Source: Tumebacillus_A lipolyticus
Lineage (GTDB): Bacteria; Bacillota; Bacilli; Tumebacillales; Tumebacillaceae
Assembly (NCBI RefSeq): GCF_042682745.1
Contig: NZ_JBHUIO010000006.1
Span: 62,001 to 126,000, forward strand
Direction of reading: 5' to 3'
Length of the DNA stretch: 64,000 nucleotides
The position numbers were made by a program, and so were the translations under genes. This document shows positions 47,344-53,253 of the stretch, piece by piece (within the stretch, counting starts at the first letter, position 1; every line of letters starts with the position of its first letter). The notes under the pieces were generated by a model, which was not told the DNA's origin, made no database searches, and saw only the letters and a program-made list of their open reading frames with translations.

Positions 47344-47364
47344 TGTCGCATCGACAATCTTTTT
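47344..47364 (+). terminator. Weak terminator between P5 and P6
   Basis: A short stem (TGTCG / CGACA) with loop CAT, then ATCTTTTTC. It looks like an eroded form of the GGCTGTCGC terminator and may allow read-through into P6, which has no promoter of the shared type. Confidence 0.5.
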
Positions 47365-47391
47365 CATCTGCATCAGGAAGGAGGTGTTCTG

Positions 47392-47556
47392 ATGCTAAAC
47401 AAGTTCTCAGCTCTCATCGGTGTGAAGCAGGTCGTATCTGTTGAGCCGGAGGTCCTGATCTCCTGCGAGAATTCCTACGATTGCACCAGCTATCCTTTCG
47501 AGGCCACTTTCCATTGGTACAACAACGAGCGTGTCTTCCAACACTGTGGTTGCTAA
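47392..47556 (+). CDS. Four-cysteine leader peptide family, P6
   Basis: A 54-residue peptide. The leader is MLNKFSALIGVKQVVSVEPE. Cys are at 25, 31, 52 and 54, and the end is VFQHCGC, with nothing after the last cysteine. GGAGGTG precedes the ATG by 7 nt. It lies 67 nt after P5 and 34 nt before the broken copy P7, so P5, P6 and P7 are probably one transcript. The core is most like P10 (TSYPFEATFHWYNN against QTYPYEASFIWINN). Confidence 0.87.
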   Translation: MLNKFSALIGVKQVVSVEPEVLISCENSYDCTSYPFEATFHWYNNERVFQHCGC

Positions 47557-47590
47557 GAACCGTTCCTTTCAAAAGCTGGTGGTATAGCAG

Positions 47591-47764
47591 ATGATTTCCA
47601 AGCTTTTCGCGCTGATCGAGGTCGAGCAAGCGGGCTTCGTCGTCGAACAGGAGTTCATAAGTTACTGCGGCAATCACCCCGATTGCAACGATCAAGAGCG
47701 GCGGCGTTCTGCTAGCTCGATGGAAAGCAGGTCTACGACTACTGCGGATATCTCCTCGACATGA
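47591..47764 (+). pseudogene. Frameshifted peptide-family copy, P7
   Basis: The start MISKLFALIEVEQAGFVVEQE is a worn family leader, and the first cysteine pair is present (Cys26 and Cys32, C-x5-C). After residue 35 the frame shifts. The expected end, LDGKQVYDYCGY, is found in another frame near 47716-47751, and there the final Cys is Tyr. The open frame instead ends in a Ser/Thr-rich stretch without cysteines. The RBS before it is poor. A decayed copy is the simplest reading. Confidence 0.75.
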
Positions 47765-47785
47765 GCGAACTGGTTTTAAAACCCT

Positions 47786-47806
47786 GGCTGTCGCGCTGCG
47801 ACAGTC
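47786..47806 (+). terminator. Terminator after P7
   Basis: A stem (CTGTCGC / GCGACAG) with loop GCT, followed by TCTTTTCTTTTTC. It has the same core as the P1 and P8 terminators. Confidence 0.85.
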
Positions 47807-47837
47807 TTTTCTTTTTCTATTTTTTGTTAAAATATTA

Positions 47838-47866
47838 TTGATCGAAAATAAGATAAATAATATAAT
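47838..47866 (+). promoter_or_regulatory. Promoter of P8 (shared cassette type)
   Basis: TTGATC, a 17-nt spacer, then a perfect TATAAT. Preceded by AAAATATTATTGAT. The TG of the extended -10 is absent in this copy. Confidence 0.85.
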
Positions 47867-47907
47867 AAAAAATGTAACGAAAAACTTCAAACAAGGAGAT
47901 GTCGCTT

Positions 47908-48081
47908 ATGATTACCAAGTTTTCTGCACTGATCGGTGTAAAACAGGAATCTGTAGTTGAACCAGAGGCGATCATTGGTTGCCAAAATACCCCGTACTGC
48001 GTAACCCCCAGCAACAGAAATGGCGAGGCAACCTACCATTGGATCAATGGCCAGGCAGTATTCCAATACTGCGATTGCTAA
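47908..48081 (+). CDS. Four-cysteine leader peptide family, P8
   Basis: A 57-residue peptide very close to the family consensus. The leader is MITKFSALIGVKQESVVEPE. Cys are at 25, 31, 55 and 57, and the end is VFQYCDC. An in-frame ATG lies 9 nt upstream at 47899, but it overlaps the AAGGAGATG ribosome-binding site, so ATG 47908 is the better start. The gene is a complete cassette with its own promoter and terminator. Confidence 0.88.
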   Translation: MITKFSALIGVKQESVVEPEAIIGCQNTPYCVTPSNRNGEATYHWINGQAVFQYCDC

Positions 48082-48113
48082 GCAACGATTGTCCTAAGCA
48101 ACGAATAGAAACG

Positions 48114-48134
48114 GGCTGTCGCACTGCGACAGCC
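48114..48134 (+). terminator. Terminator of P8
   Basis: A perfect 9-bp stem (GGCTGTCGC / GCGACAGCC) with loop ACT, followed by TTTTC. Confidence 0.88.
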
Positions 48135-48208
48135 TTTTCATTGCTTACATCTGATACAGACATCTGCTGCAACCATCGGGCATATGACAAATTATTCTAA
48201 AAATATTA

Positions 48209-48237
48209 TTGATTACATTACTTATTAATGATAATAT
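48209..48237 (+). promoter_or_regulatory. Promoter of P9-P10 (shared cassette type)
   Basis: TTGATT, a 17-nt spacer ending in AATGA, then TAATAT, with an extended TG. Preceded by AAAATATTATTGAT. Confidence 0.83.
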
Positions 48238-48278
48238 TATAATTGTTAGAGAATACTTCAAGCGAGGAGGTGCTGCAA

Positions 48279-48446
48279 ATGCTCGACAAGTTCTCCGCTC
48301 TGATCGGTGTAAACCGAGATTCGATCGTCGAACCTGAAGCTCCCGCCGACTGCGCGTATCACAGCAGTTGCACGTCCTACCCCTACTCTGAAGGATTGTA
48401 CGTTTTGCTCGGAAACAATTGGGTGTTCCGACAATGCGGCTGTTAA
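48279..48446 (+). CDS. Four-cysteine leader peptide family, P9
   Basis: A 55-residue peptide. The leader is MLDKFSALIGVNRDSIVEPE. Cys are at 25, 31, 53 and 55, and the end is VFRQCGC. GAGGAGGTG precedes the ATG. It is followed after 39 nt by P10, with which it shares a promoter. The leader is nearly the same as that of P10, but the core differs (SEGLYVLLGNNW). Confidence 0.87.
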   Translation: MLDKFSALIGVNRDSIVEPEAPADCAYHSSCTSYPYSEGLYVLLGNNWVFRQCGC

Positions 48447-48485
48447 GCAAGCAGATCTTCCACAATTACATTGGAGGTGTTGTAC

Positions 48486-48650
48486 ATGCTTGACAAGTTC
48501 TCTGCTCTGATCGGTGTGAAACAAGATTCGATCGTCGAACCTGATGCTGATGTTTCCTGCGCGACCCACATTAACTGCCAGACTTACCCCTACGAGGCAT
48601 CGTTCATTTGGATTAACAACAAACCGGTTTTCCAACACTGCGGCTGCTAA
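48486..48650 (+). CDS. Four-cysteine leader peptide family, P10
   Basis: A 54-residue peptide. The leader is MLDKFSALIGVKQDSIVEPD. Cys are at 25, 31, 52 and 54, and the end is VFQHCGC. GGAGGTG lies 8 nt before the ATG. The stop codon TAA is followed in the same frame by the remains of another family member (P11), so the two are physically fused apart from that stop. It is the last intact peptide gene before the redox/export operon. Confidence 0.88.
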   Translation: MLDKFSALIGVKQDSIVEPDADVSCATHINCQTYPYEASFIWINNKPVFQHCGC

Positions 48651-48743
48651 ACCAGCAGGTATGTCACCTATTGGATTGACATGAACGACAATCAGTCCTT
48701 CAAAAAATGCGACTGTGACTACCGACAAGTCTGTGAGAACTAA
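48651..48743 (+). pseudogene. Truncated peptide-family copy, P11
   Basis: There is no leader and no start codon. In frame with P10 after its stop, the sequence reads TSRYVTYWIDMNDNQSF and then KKCDCDYRQVCEN before TAA. This matches the C-terminal half of the family, closest to P4 (ATYVMYEDSDEPEF then CYC), with a C-x-C pair and an extra downstream Cys. It probably arose by deletion between two tandem copies. Confidence 0.65.
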
Positions 48744-48746
48744 AAG

Positions 48747-48779
48747 GGAACAGGCTGTTGCATCATGGCAGTCTGTTCC
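48747..48779 (+). terminator. Terminator after P10/P11
   Basis: A 13-bp stem with G-T pairs (GGAACAGGCTGTT / GGCAGTCTGTTCC) and a 7-nt loop, followed by TTTTCC. It ends the peptide array 86 nt before the redox/export operon. Confidence 0.8.
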
Positions 48780-48865
48780 TTTTCCATAGCTCCTGCAGAC
48801 CTGACCTCTCTTCACAACCTACCTGCCACACATTCTGAACGATCCGTTCGACGGGGTGAGATCTC

Positions 48866-49426
48866 ATGCAAACTACAACAGCGCTTCTAGCCATTTTCTG
48901 CTGCACCATGCTCGGCCTGGCATTGATCTGGACCCGCAGACTGCGCGGGGAGATCGCTTTCCTGCCGACCGAAGGGCAATCATCTGTCGCCAGCCTGCAT
49001 CCGCTGATCGGACTCCAGCTTGCAGATGCCATGCCTTGGCCGGAGCATCTGAAACAACGGGAAGCGGTCGTGATGTTCTCTTCGCCGACCTGCCCCCCCT
49101 GCCAGAAGGAGATCGAAGACTATCTCCAAGCATTCCAAGGAAACGCTCCTGCACTTCCACTTCTTGTGGTCTTGCGAGCGGAGAAACAGGATGCGTATGA
49201 AAAGTATGTCAAAAAATATGGTGATCTCGTCCAGATCATCTCAGCAGACGATCAGCTGCTGCACGAGCAACTGCAGGTCACCGCCTTCCCGACCGCTTGC
49301 CTCGTCGATGCGCGAGGCGTCGTGACGCGGGTTGAGCGACCGATGGTCAAGCTGTTTGCGCAAACGCCTAAAGCAACAGCGCCCACAGAGCAGCATCGCG
49401 GGGCGTCGGCCGCCGCGAACGGGTGA
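48866..49426 (+). CDS. Membrane-anchored thioredoxin-like protein (CPPC)
   Basis: A 186-residue protein. One N-terminal membrane segment (residues ~5-22) is followed by RRLRG, which suggests that the thioredoxin domain lies outside the membrane. The domain has SPTCPPCQKEIEDY (Cys76 and Cys79) and AFPTACLVD with the cis-proline. CPPC is typical of TlpA-like thiol-disulfide exchange proteins. It is first in the four-gene operon, and the next gene starts 4 nt after its stop. Its place directly after the four-cysteine peptide array suggests that it oxidises, isomerises or reduces cysteines in those peptides. Confidence 0.82.
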   Translation: MQTTTALLAIFCCTMLGLALIWTRRLRGEIAFLPTEGQSSVASLHPLIGLQLADAMPWPEHLKQREAVVMFSSPTCPPCQKEIEDYLQAFQGNAPALPLLVVLRAEKQDAYEKYVKKYGDLVQIISADDQLLHEQLQVTAFPTACLVDARGVVTRVERPMVKLFAQTPKATAPTEQHRGASAAANG

Positions 49427-49430
49427 GCGG

Positions 49431-51212
49431 ATGAAGATGAAGCATCTGCTCAAATCGGTTCGCATGGTCTGGAAGCTCGGCAAAGCGTGGTTGATCACCA
49501 CGATCCTCTTCAGCATCATCGCCGGCTTGATCCCGGTCACCGCGCTCTGGATCACCAAAGAGCTGATCAACGCGGTCGCCAACCTGATCATGGATCAGGC
49601 GGGGGACTACCGACTGGCGCTCAGCCTGCTGTTGCTGCAGTTTCTGATCAGCCTGTTCTCCTCGGTGATGACCAATTGGCAAGAGTATTTGGATCGCAAG
49701 ATCGAGCTTCGGCTCGACCATGATCTGCAACAGGTGATCTTGGCCAAGACCACCTCTGTGCCGCTCGCCTATTTTGACATCCCCGATTTTTATCATCATC
49801 TCAGCCGCGTGCAGGGCAATCAGGGCTCGCGGTTTGTCTCGCCGATCCGCAACCTGCTCAACATCGGAAAATCGGGGATCGTGATCGGGTCCTTCCTGAT
49901 CTACCTGTTCACCGTGCATTGGAGCTTGGTCTTGCTCAGCCTGGTCGCAGCCGTTCCGATCTTTTTGGTGCAGAGAAAGTTTGGCAACTCTAAATTCCGC
50001 CTGTTTCTGTTCCAGACGCCGCTCGCTCGGGAGGCCAACTACACGAGCCACCTGTTGCAAGATCGCAACGCGGCAAAGGAGATTCGGCTGTTCGGGCTGG
50101 CGTCCCACCTGGCCAAGCGCTGGTCGGACCGATTTTGGCGGAATGCCAACCAGTCGCTCAAGCTGTTGCGCAAGCAGCAGCTGGCAGATGTCGGGCTGGA
50201 CGGTTTGACCGCGCTGTTCTATGTCGGCTCTGCCGGGATCATCATCTGGCTGATCCGCACCACCTCGGTGAAGATCGGCGACTTTGTGGCGATCGGGCAG
50301 GCGGTGCAAGGAACGCAGAGCTCGATCAACCAGATCTCGATGCTCTCCGCACGGATTTATGAAGAGAGCCTGTACATCCAAAACTTTTTCCACTTCCTCG
50401 AATATGAAAATCAAGCGCTGATCAGCGAGACGGGCACGCAGCCCTTCCCCGCCCCGCTGAAGACTGGGATCGAGATCGATGCTGTGACCTTTTCCTATCC
50501 AGGTCAGGACAGGCCGGTCTTGCAAAACGTTTCCTTCCAGATTCGCCCAGGCGAAAAGGTCGCGATCGTCGGCGAGAACGGATCGGGCAAGACCACGCTG
50601 GTCAAATGTCTGATGGGCCTCTATCCGGTCACATCGGGCAGCATCTCGCTGGATGGCCTGAACATCAAGCAGATCGACAAGAGCGACCTCTATCAGCATA
50701 TTACGGTCATCTTTCAGGACTATATGCGGTACTCCTATTCCGCTCACGACAACATCGCCTTTGGCGACATCGAGCGGCTCGACGATCATCCGCATGTCCA
50801 AGAGGTGGCGGCGACCAGCGGCGTCGATGAGTTTGTCCAGAAGTTCCCCAACGGCTACAACACCTACTTGGGCCGTTTTTTACAGGATGGCGAAGACCTC
50901 TCGGGGGGCCAATGGCAAAAGATCGCGTTGGCGCGCGCCCTGTTTCGGGATGGGGATGTGATCATCCTCGACGAGCCGACCGCCGCGCTCGATCCGCATG
51001 CGGAGATGGAAGTGTTCCGCCAGTTCGAATCGCTGACTCGCGACAAGACTTCGATCTTCATCTCGCACCGGATGTCTGCCGCGCGGATGGCAGACCGCAT
51101 CATCGTGATGAAGGATGGGCAGGTTGTCGAGATCGGCTCCCACGAGGAGTTGATCGCCTTAAACGCCGAGTACGCTCAGATGTACGGCGCACAGGCAAAA
51201 TGGTACGCCTGA
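49431..51212 (+). CDS. ABC exporter, fused membrane and ATPase domains, no peptidase domain
   Basis: A 593-residue half-transporter of the ABCB type. Six membrane helices fall in residues ~15-300. The nucleotide-binding domain has GENGSGKTT (near 381-389), LSGGQWQK (near 490) and VIILDEPTAALD (near 510), with the switch His in ISHRMS near 543. The N-terminus goes directly into helix 1, so the C39 peptidase domain common in bacteriocin exporters is missing. ATG 49431 follows GGTGAG; the open frame upstream is inside the preceding gene. Likely role: export of the P1-P10 peptides, with leader removal by an unidentified protease or not at all. Confidence 0.9.
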   Translation: MKMKHLLKSVRMVWKLGKAWLITTILFSIIAGLIPVTALWITKELINAVANLIMDQAGDYRLALSLLLLQFLISLFSSVMTNWQEYLDRKIELRLDHDLQQVILAKTTSVPLAYFDIPDFYHHLSRVQGNQGSRFVSPIRNLLNIGKSGIVIGSFLIYLFTVHWSLVLLSLVAAVPIFLVQRKFGNSKFRLFLFQTPLAREANYTSHLLQDRNAAKEIRLFGLASHLAKRWSDRFWRNANQSLKLLRKQQLADVGLDGLTALFYVGSAGIIIWLIRTTSVKIGDFVAIGQAVQGTQSSINQISMLSARIYEESLYIQNFFHFLEYENQALISETGTQPFPAPLKTGIEIDAVTFSYPGQDRPVLQNVSFQIRPGEKVAIVGENGSGKTTLVKCLMGLYPVTSGSISLDGLNIKQIDKSDLYQHITVIFQDYMRYSYSAHDNIAFGDIERLDDHPHVQEVAATSGVDEFVQKFPNGYNTYLGRFLQDGEDLSGGQWQKIALARALFRDGDVIILDEPTAALDPHAEMEVFRQFESLTRDKTSIFISHRMSAARMADRIIVMKDGQVVEIGSHEELIALNAEYAQMYGAQAKWYA

Positions 51213-51257
51213 TCGATCACAGGTAGCAGGAACTTCACAGGAAACGAGGTGAGCCTC

Positions 51258-51842
51258 ATGGAAGAGGCATCCCTATATTTTGCTCTCGTGCTCGCCATGC
51301 TCTTTCTGAGCACAGGCTGGTCGAAGGTGAGGAAGATGGAAGAGCATGTGCTGATCGTCAAAGACTATCAGATTCTGCCCGCCGCATGGGCCGGAATCTT
51401 CGCCCGCGCCGAAGTGTGGGTCGAACTGCTGCTCGGCGCCCTGTTCGCCGTCGGCCTGTACCGCACCTCTGCGGCATTGGTCGGGGCGGGGCTGCTTGTG
51501 ATCTACACGCTCGCCATCGCGATCAACCTCTTTCGTGGACGAAAGGAAGTGTCCTGCGGATGCGGTGGAGCGGCCGGCACGCATCAGCTGTCGTGGTGGC
51601 TCGTCGCTCGCAACCTCCTGCTGATCTGCCTCTGCGGGTATGTCGCGACGATCGCCACCGCGTATGGCAGTTTGGACAGCATGCTCGCAGGAGGAGCGGT
51701 AGGTAGTTCGTTCGGATTTGGCTTTTGGATGATGGCGGTGATGGCCGGGCTTTCCTTGCTCGCGCTCTCGCTTGGAAGCGAGCTTGCTGTGATGCGAAAA
51801 CAGATGGGCAGATTGGTGAAGCCGATCGGAAGGAGCTTGTAG
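51258..51842 (+). CDS. MauE/DoxX-like redox membrane protein
   Basis: A 194-residue protein with about five membrane helices. The early segment STGWSKVRKMEEH and the cytoplasmic-side VSCGCGGAAGTHQLSWWLVARN are typical of the MauE family, which partners MauD in methylamine dehydrogenase maturation, where many disulfides are formed. Cys in SCGCGG are the likely redox residues. ATG 51258 follows GAGGTGAG; an in-frame GTG 9 nt upstream is less likely. It lies between the ABC exporter and the MauD-like gene, in the same operon. It probably shuttles electrons across the membrane for the thioredoxin-like proteins. Confidence 0.83.
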   Translation: MEEASLYFALVLAMLFLSTGWSKVRKMEEHVLIVKDYQILPAAWAGIFARAEVWVELLLGALFAVGLYRTSAALVGAGLLVIYTLAIAINLFRGRKEVSCGCGGAAGTHQLSWWLVARNLLLICLCGYVATIATAYGSLDSMLAGGAVGSSFGFGFWMMAVMAGLSLLALSLGSELAVMRKQMGRLVKPIGRSL

Positions 51843-52388
51843 ATGGAAACCTTTCTTTTGATCTCCAACATCGGACTGTGGATTTTTGTCGCCGTCCAAT
51901 TGGTCGTCATCTTTATGCTGACCAAGCTGATCACACAGTTTCTCAACCGTTTTCGCACCGATGGATCACAGGTGGGGAAACTGACGCTGAAGGCGGGAAT
52001 GAAGGCGCCGCTGTTTCGGGAGGAGGATCAGCACGGCACGATGGTCAAGCTCGCCGAACACCAGGGCGAGCATTCGCTGCTCCTCTTCACGAAGCAAGGG
52101 TGCTCGATCTGCCAGGAGCTGATCACCCACCTCCCGCACGTGCAGCAGGCGCACCCCAACCTGCGCCTGCTGGTGATCAGCGGCGAATCGGAAGAGGAGG
52201 CGCAGAAACAAGTGCCGGCAGGTGTGCATCATCTGCGTTCGCGCTTTGTGATGTCCAACTATCACATCGAGAAAGTGCCAGCCGCCGTGCTGATCAATCC
52301 GGAAGGGCAGATTCTGGCCAACGAAACGCTGAGCAATGCCAACCAGCTGCTCAACATCATCAAAGTGCACTTTCGTCAAGCCAGTTGA
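51843..52388 (+). CDS. MauD-like membrane-anchored thioredoxin-family protein
   Basis: A 181-residue protein. The N-terminal helix (LISNIGLWIFVAVQLVVIFM, residues ~6-25) resembles the anchor of MauD. It is followed by a thioredoxin-like domain with LFTKQGCSICQELI (CSIC near residues 83-86) and VPAAVLINPEGQI with the cis-proline. The start abuts the MauE stop codon and has GGAAGGAG upstream. MauE and MauD pairs work together in known systems, so this is probably the outer-face partner. With the CPPC protein it makes two thiol-redox proteins in one small export operon. Confidence 0.83.
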   Translation: METFLLISNIGLWIFVAVQLVVIFMLTKLITQFLNRFRTDGSQVGKLTLKAGMKAPLFREEDQHGTMVKLAEHQGEHSLLLFTKQGCSICQELITHLPHVQQAHPNLRLLVISGESEEEAQKQVPAGVHHLRSRFVMSNYHIEKVPAAVLINPEGQILANETLSNANQLLNIIKVHFRQAS

Positions 52389-52405
52389 ACAGAAGCTGAT
52401 CAAAA

Positions 52406-52438
52406 AAGCCCTATTGACCATGATGATCAATAGGGCTT
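52406..52438. terminator. Bidirectional terminator between the export operon and tatD
   Basis: A perfect 12-bp stem (AAGCCCTATTGA / TCAATAGGGCTT) between convergent genes. On the minus strand it is followed by TTTT, so it serves tatD best and may also stop the export operon. Confidence 0.85.
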
Positions 52439-52458
52439 CCACGTCTCTTCTATTCGGG

Positions 52459-53253
52459 CTATTCGGGCAGGCGGAACAGCTCGCACGCGTTTTTCGTCGT
52501 CTGCAGCGCGATCTGCTCTACAGACATGTTGCGGAGCGTCGCGATCTTCTCCGCCACATGGCGGACGAAAGCAGGCTGGTTGCGCTTGCCGCGGTGCGGC
52601 TCCGGCGTGAGATAGGGCGAATCGGTCTCCACCAGCAGGCGTTCCAGCGGCACTTTGGCGACCACCTCTTGCGGGCGCTTGCCATTTTTATAGGTGACCG
52701 GCCCCCCGAAGGAGAGATAGAAATTCATCTTCAGGCACTCTTGCGCCATCTCCCACGAGCCGGAGAAGCAGTGCATGATCCCGCCGACCTTGACCGCATC
52801 CTCCTCTTTTAACAGCTGGAGAATGTCCCCGTGCGCCTCGCGATCATGGATGACGATCGGCAGGTCGAGCTCTTTGGCGATCGCGATCTGCTTGCGGAAC
52901 ATCTGCTGCTGCAGCTCCGGTGTCGTCGTGTCCCAGTGATAGTCGAGGCCGATCTCCCCGATCGCCACCACCTTCTCATGCTTGGCCCAGCTGTACAGCT
53001 GCTGGTAATGATCGTCGGTCAGATCGTTCAGATCGCACGGATGGTAGCCGACCGCGCAGAAGATTCCTTCGTGCTGCTCGGCGATCTCCAGCGCTCGCAG
53101 GTTCGACTGGTAGTCATACCCTGGGATGGTGATGCGGGAGATGCCGTTTGCTCTGGCAGCTGCGATCAGCTGCGGCACTTCATCTCCCTCCTCACCGCGA
53201 AAGTTTGGCGAGTTGAGATGGCAGTGCGTATCGAACAGATTGAGCTCCGACAT
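52459..53253 (-). CDS. tatD: TatD-family metal-dependent DNase
   Basis: A 264-residue TIM-barrel hydrolase of the TatD/YabD family. FDTHCHLN at the N-terminus supplies the first two His, GEIGLDYHWD the bridging Glu, VIHDREAH and IMHCFSG further His, and LLVETDSPYLTPEPHRGK the metal Asp. Members act as 3'-5' nucleases. It starts directly after the metG stop codon, the conserved metG-tatD pair. In B. subtilis the next gene would be yabE; here the peptide island follows. Confidence 0.95.
   Translation of the reverse strand: MSELNLFDTHCHLNSPNFRGEEGDEVPQLIAAARANGISRITIPGYDYQSNLRALEIAEQHEGIFCAVGYHPCDLNDLTDDHYQQLYSWAKHEKVVAIGEIGLDYHWDTTTPELQQQMFRKQIAIAKELDLPIVIHDREAHGDILQLLKEEDAVKVGGIMHCFSGSWEMAQECLKMNFYLSFGGPVTYKNGKRPQEVVAKVPLERLLVETDSPYLTPEPHRGKRNQPAFVRHVAEKIATLRNMSVEQIALQTTKNACELFRLPE

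Noticed and set aside
42740..48743. The regular spacing of similar units suggested a CRISPR array or a mobile repeat
   Set aside because: Units are hundreds of bases long, diverge in sequence and encode peptides with RBSs. There are no short direct repeats with unique spacers.
49368..50801. A long antisense frame opposite the ABC exporter
   Set aside because: A shadow of the ABC gene; low-complexity Gln/Asp/Arg content.
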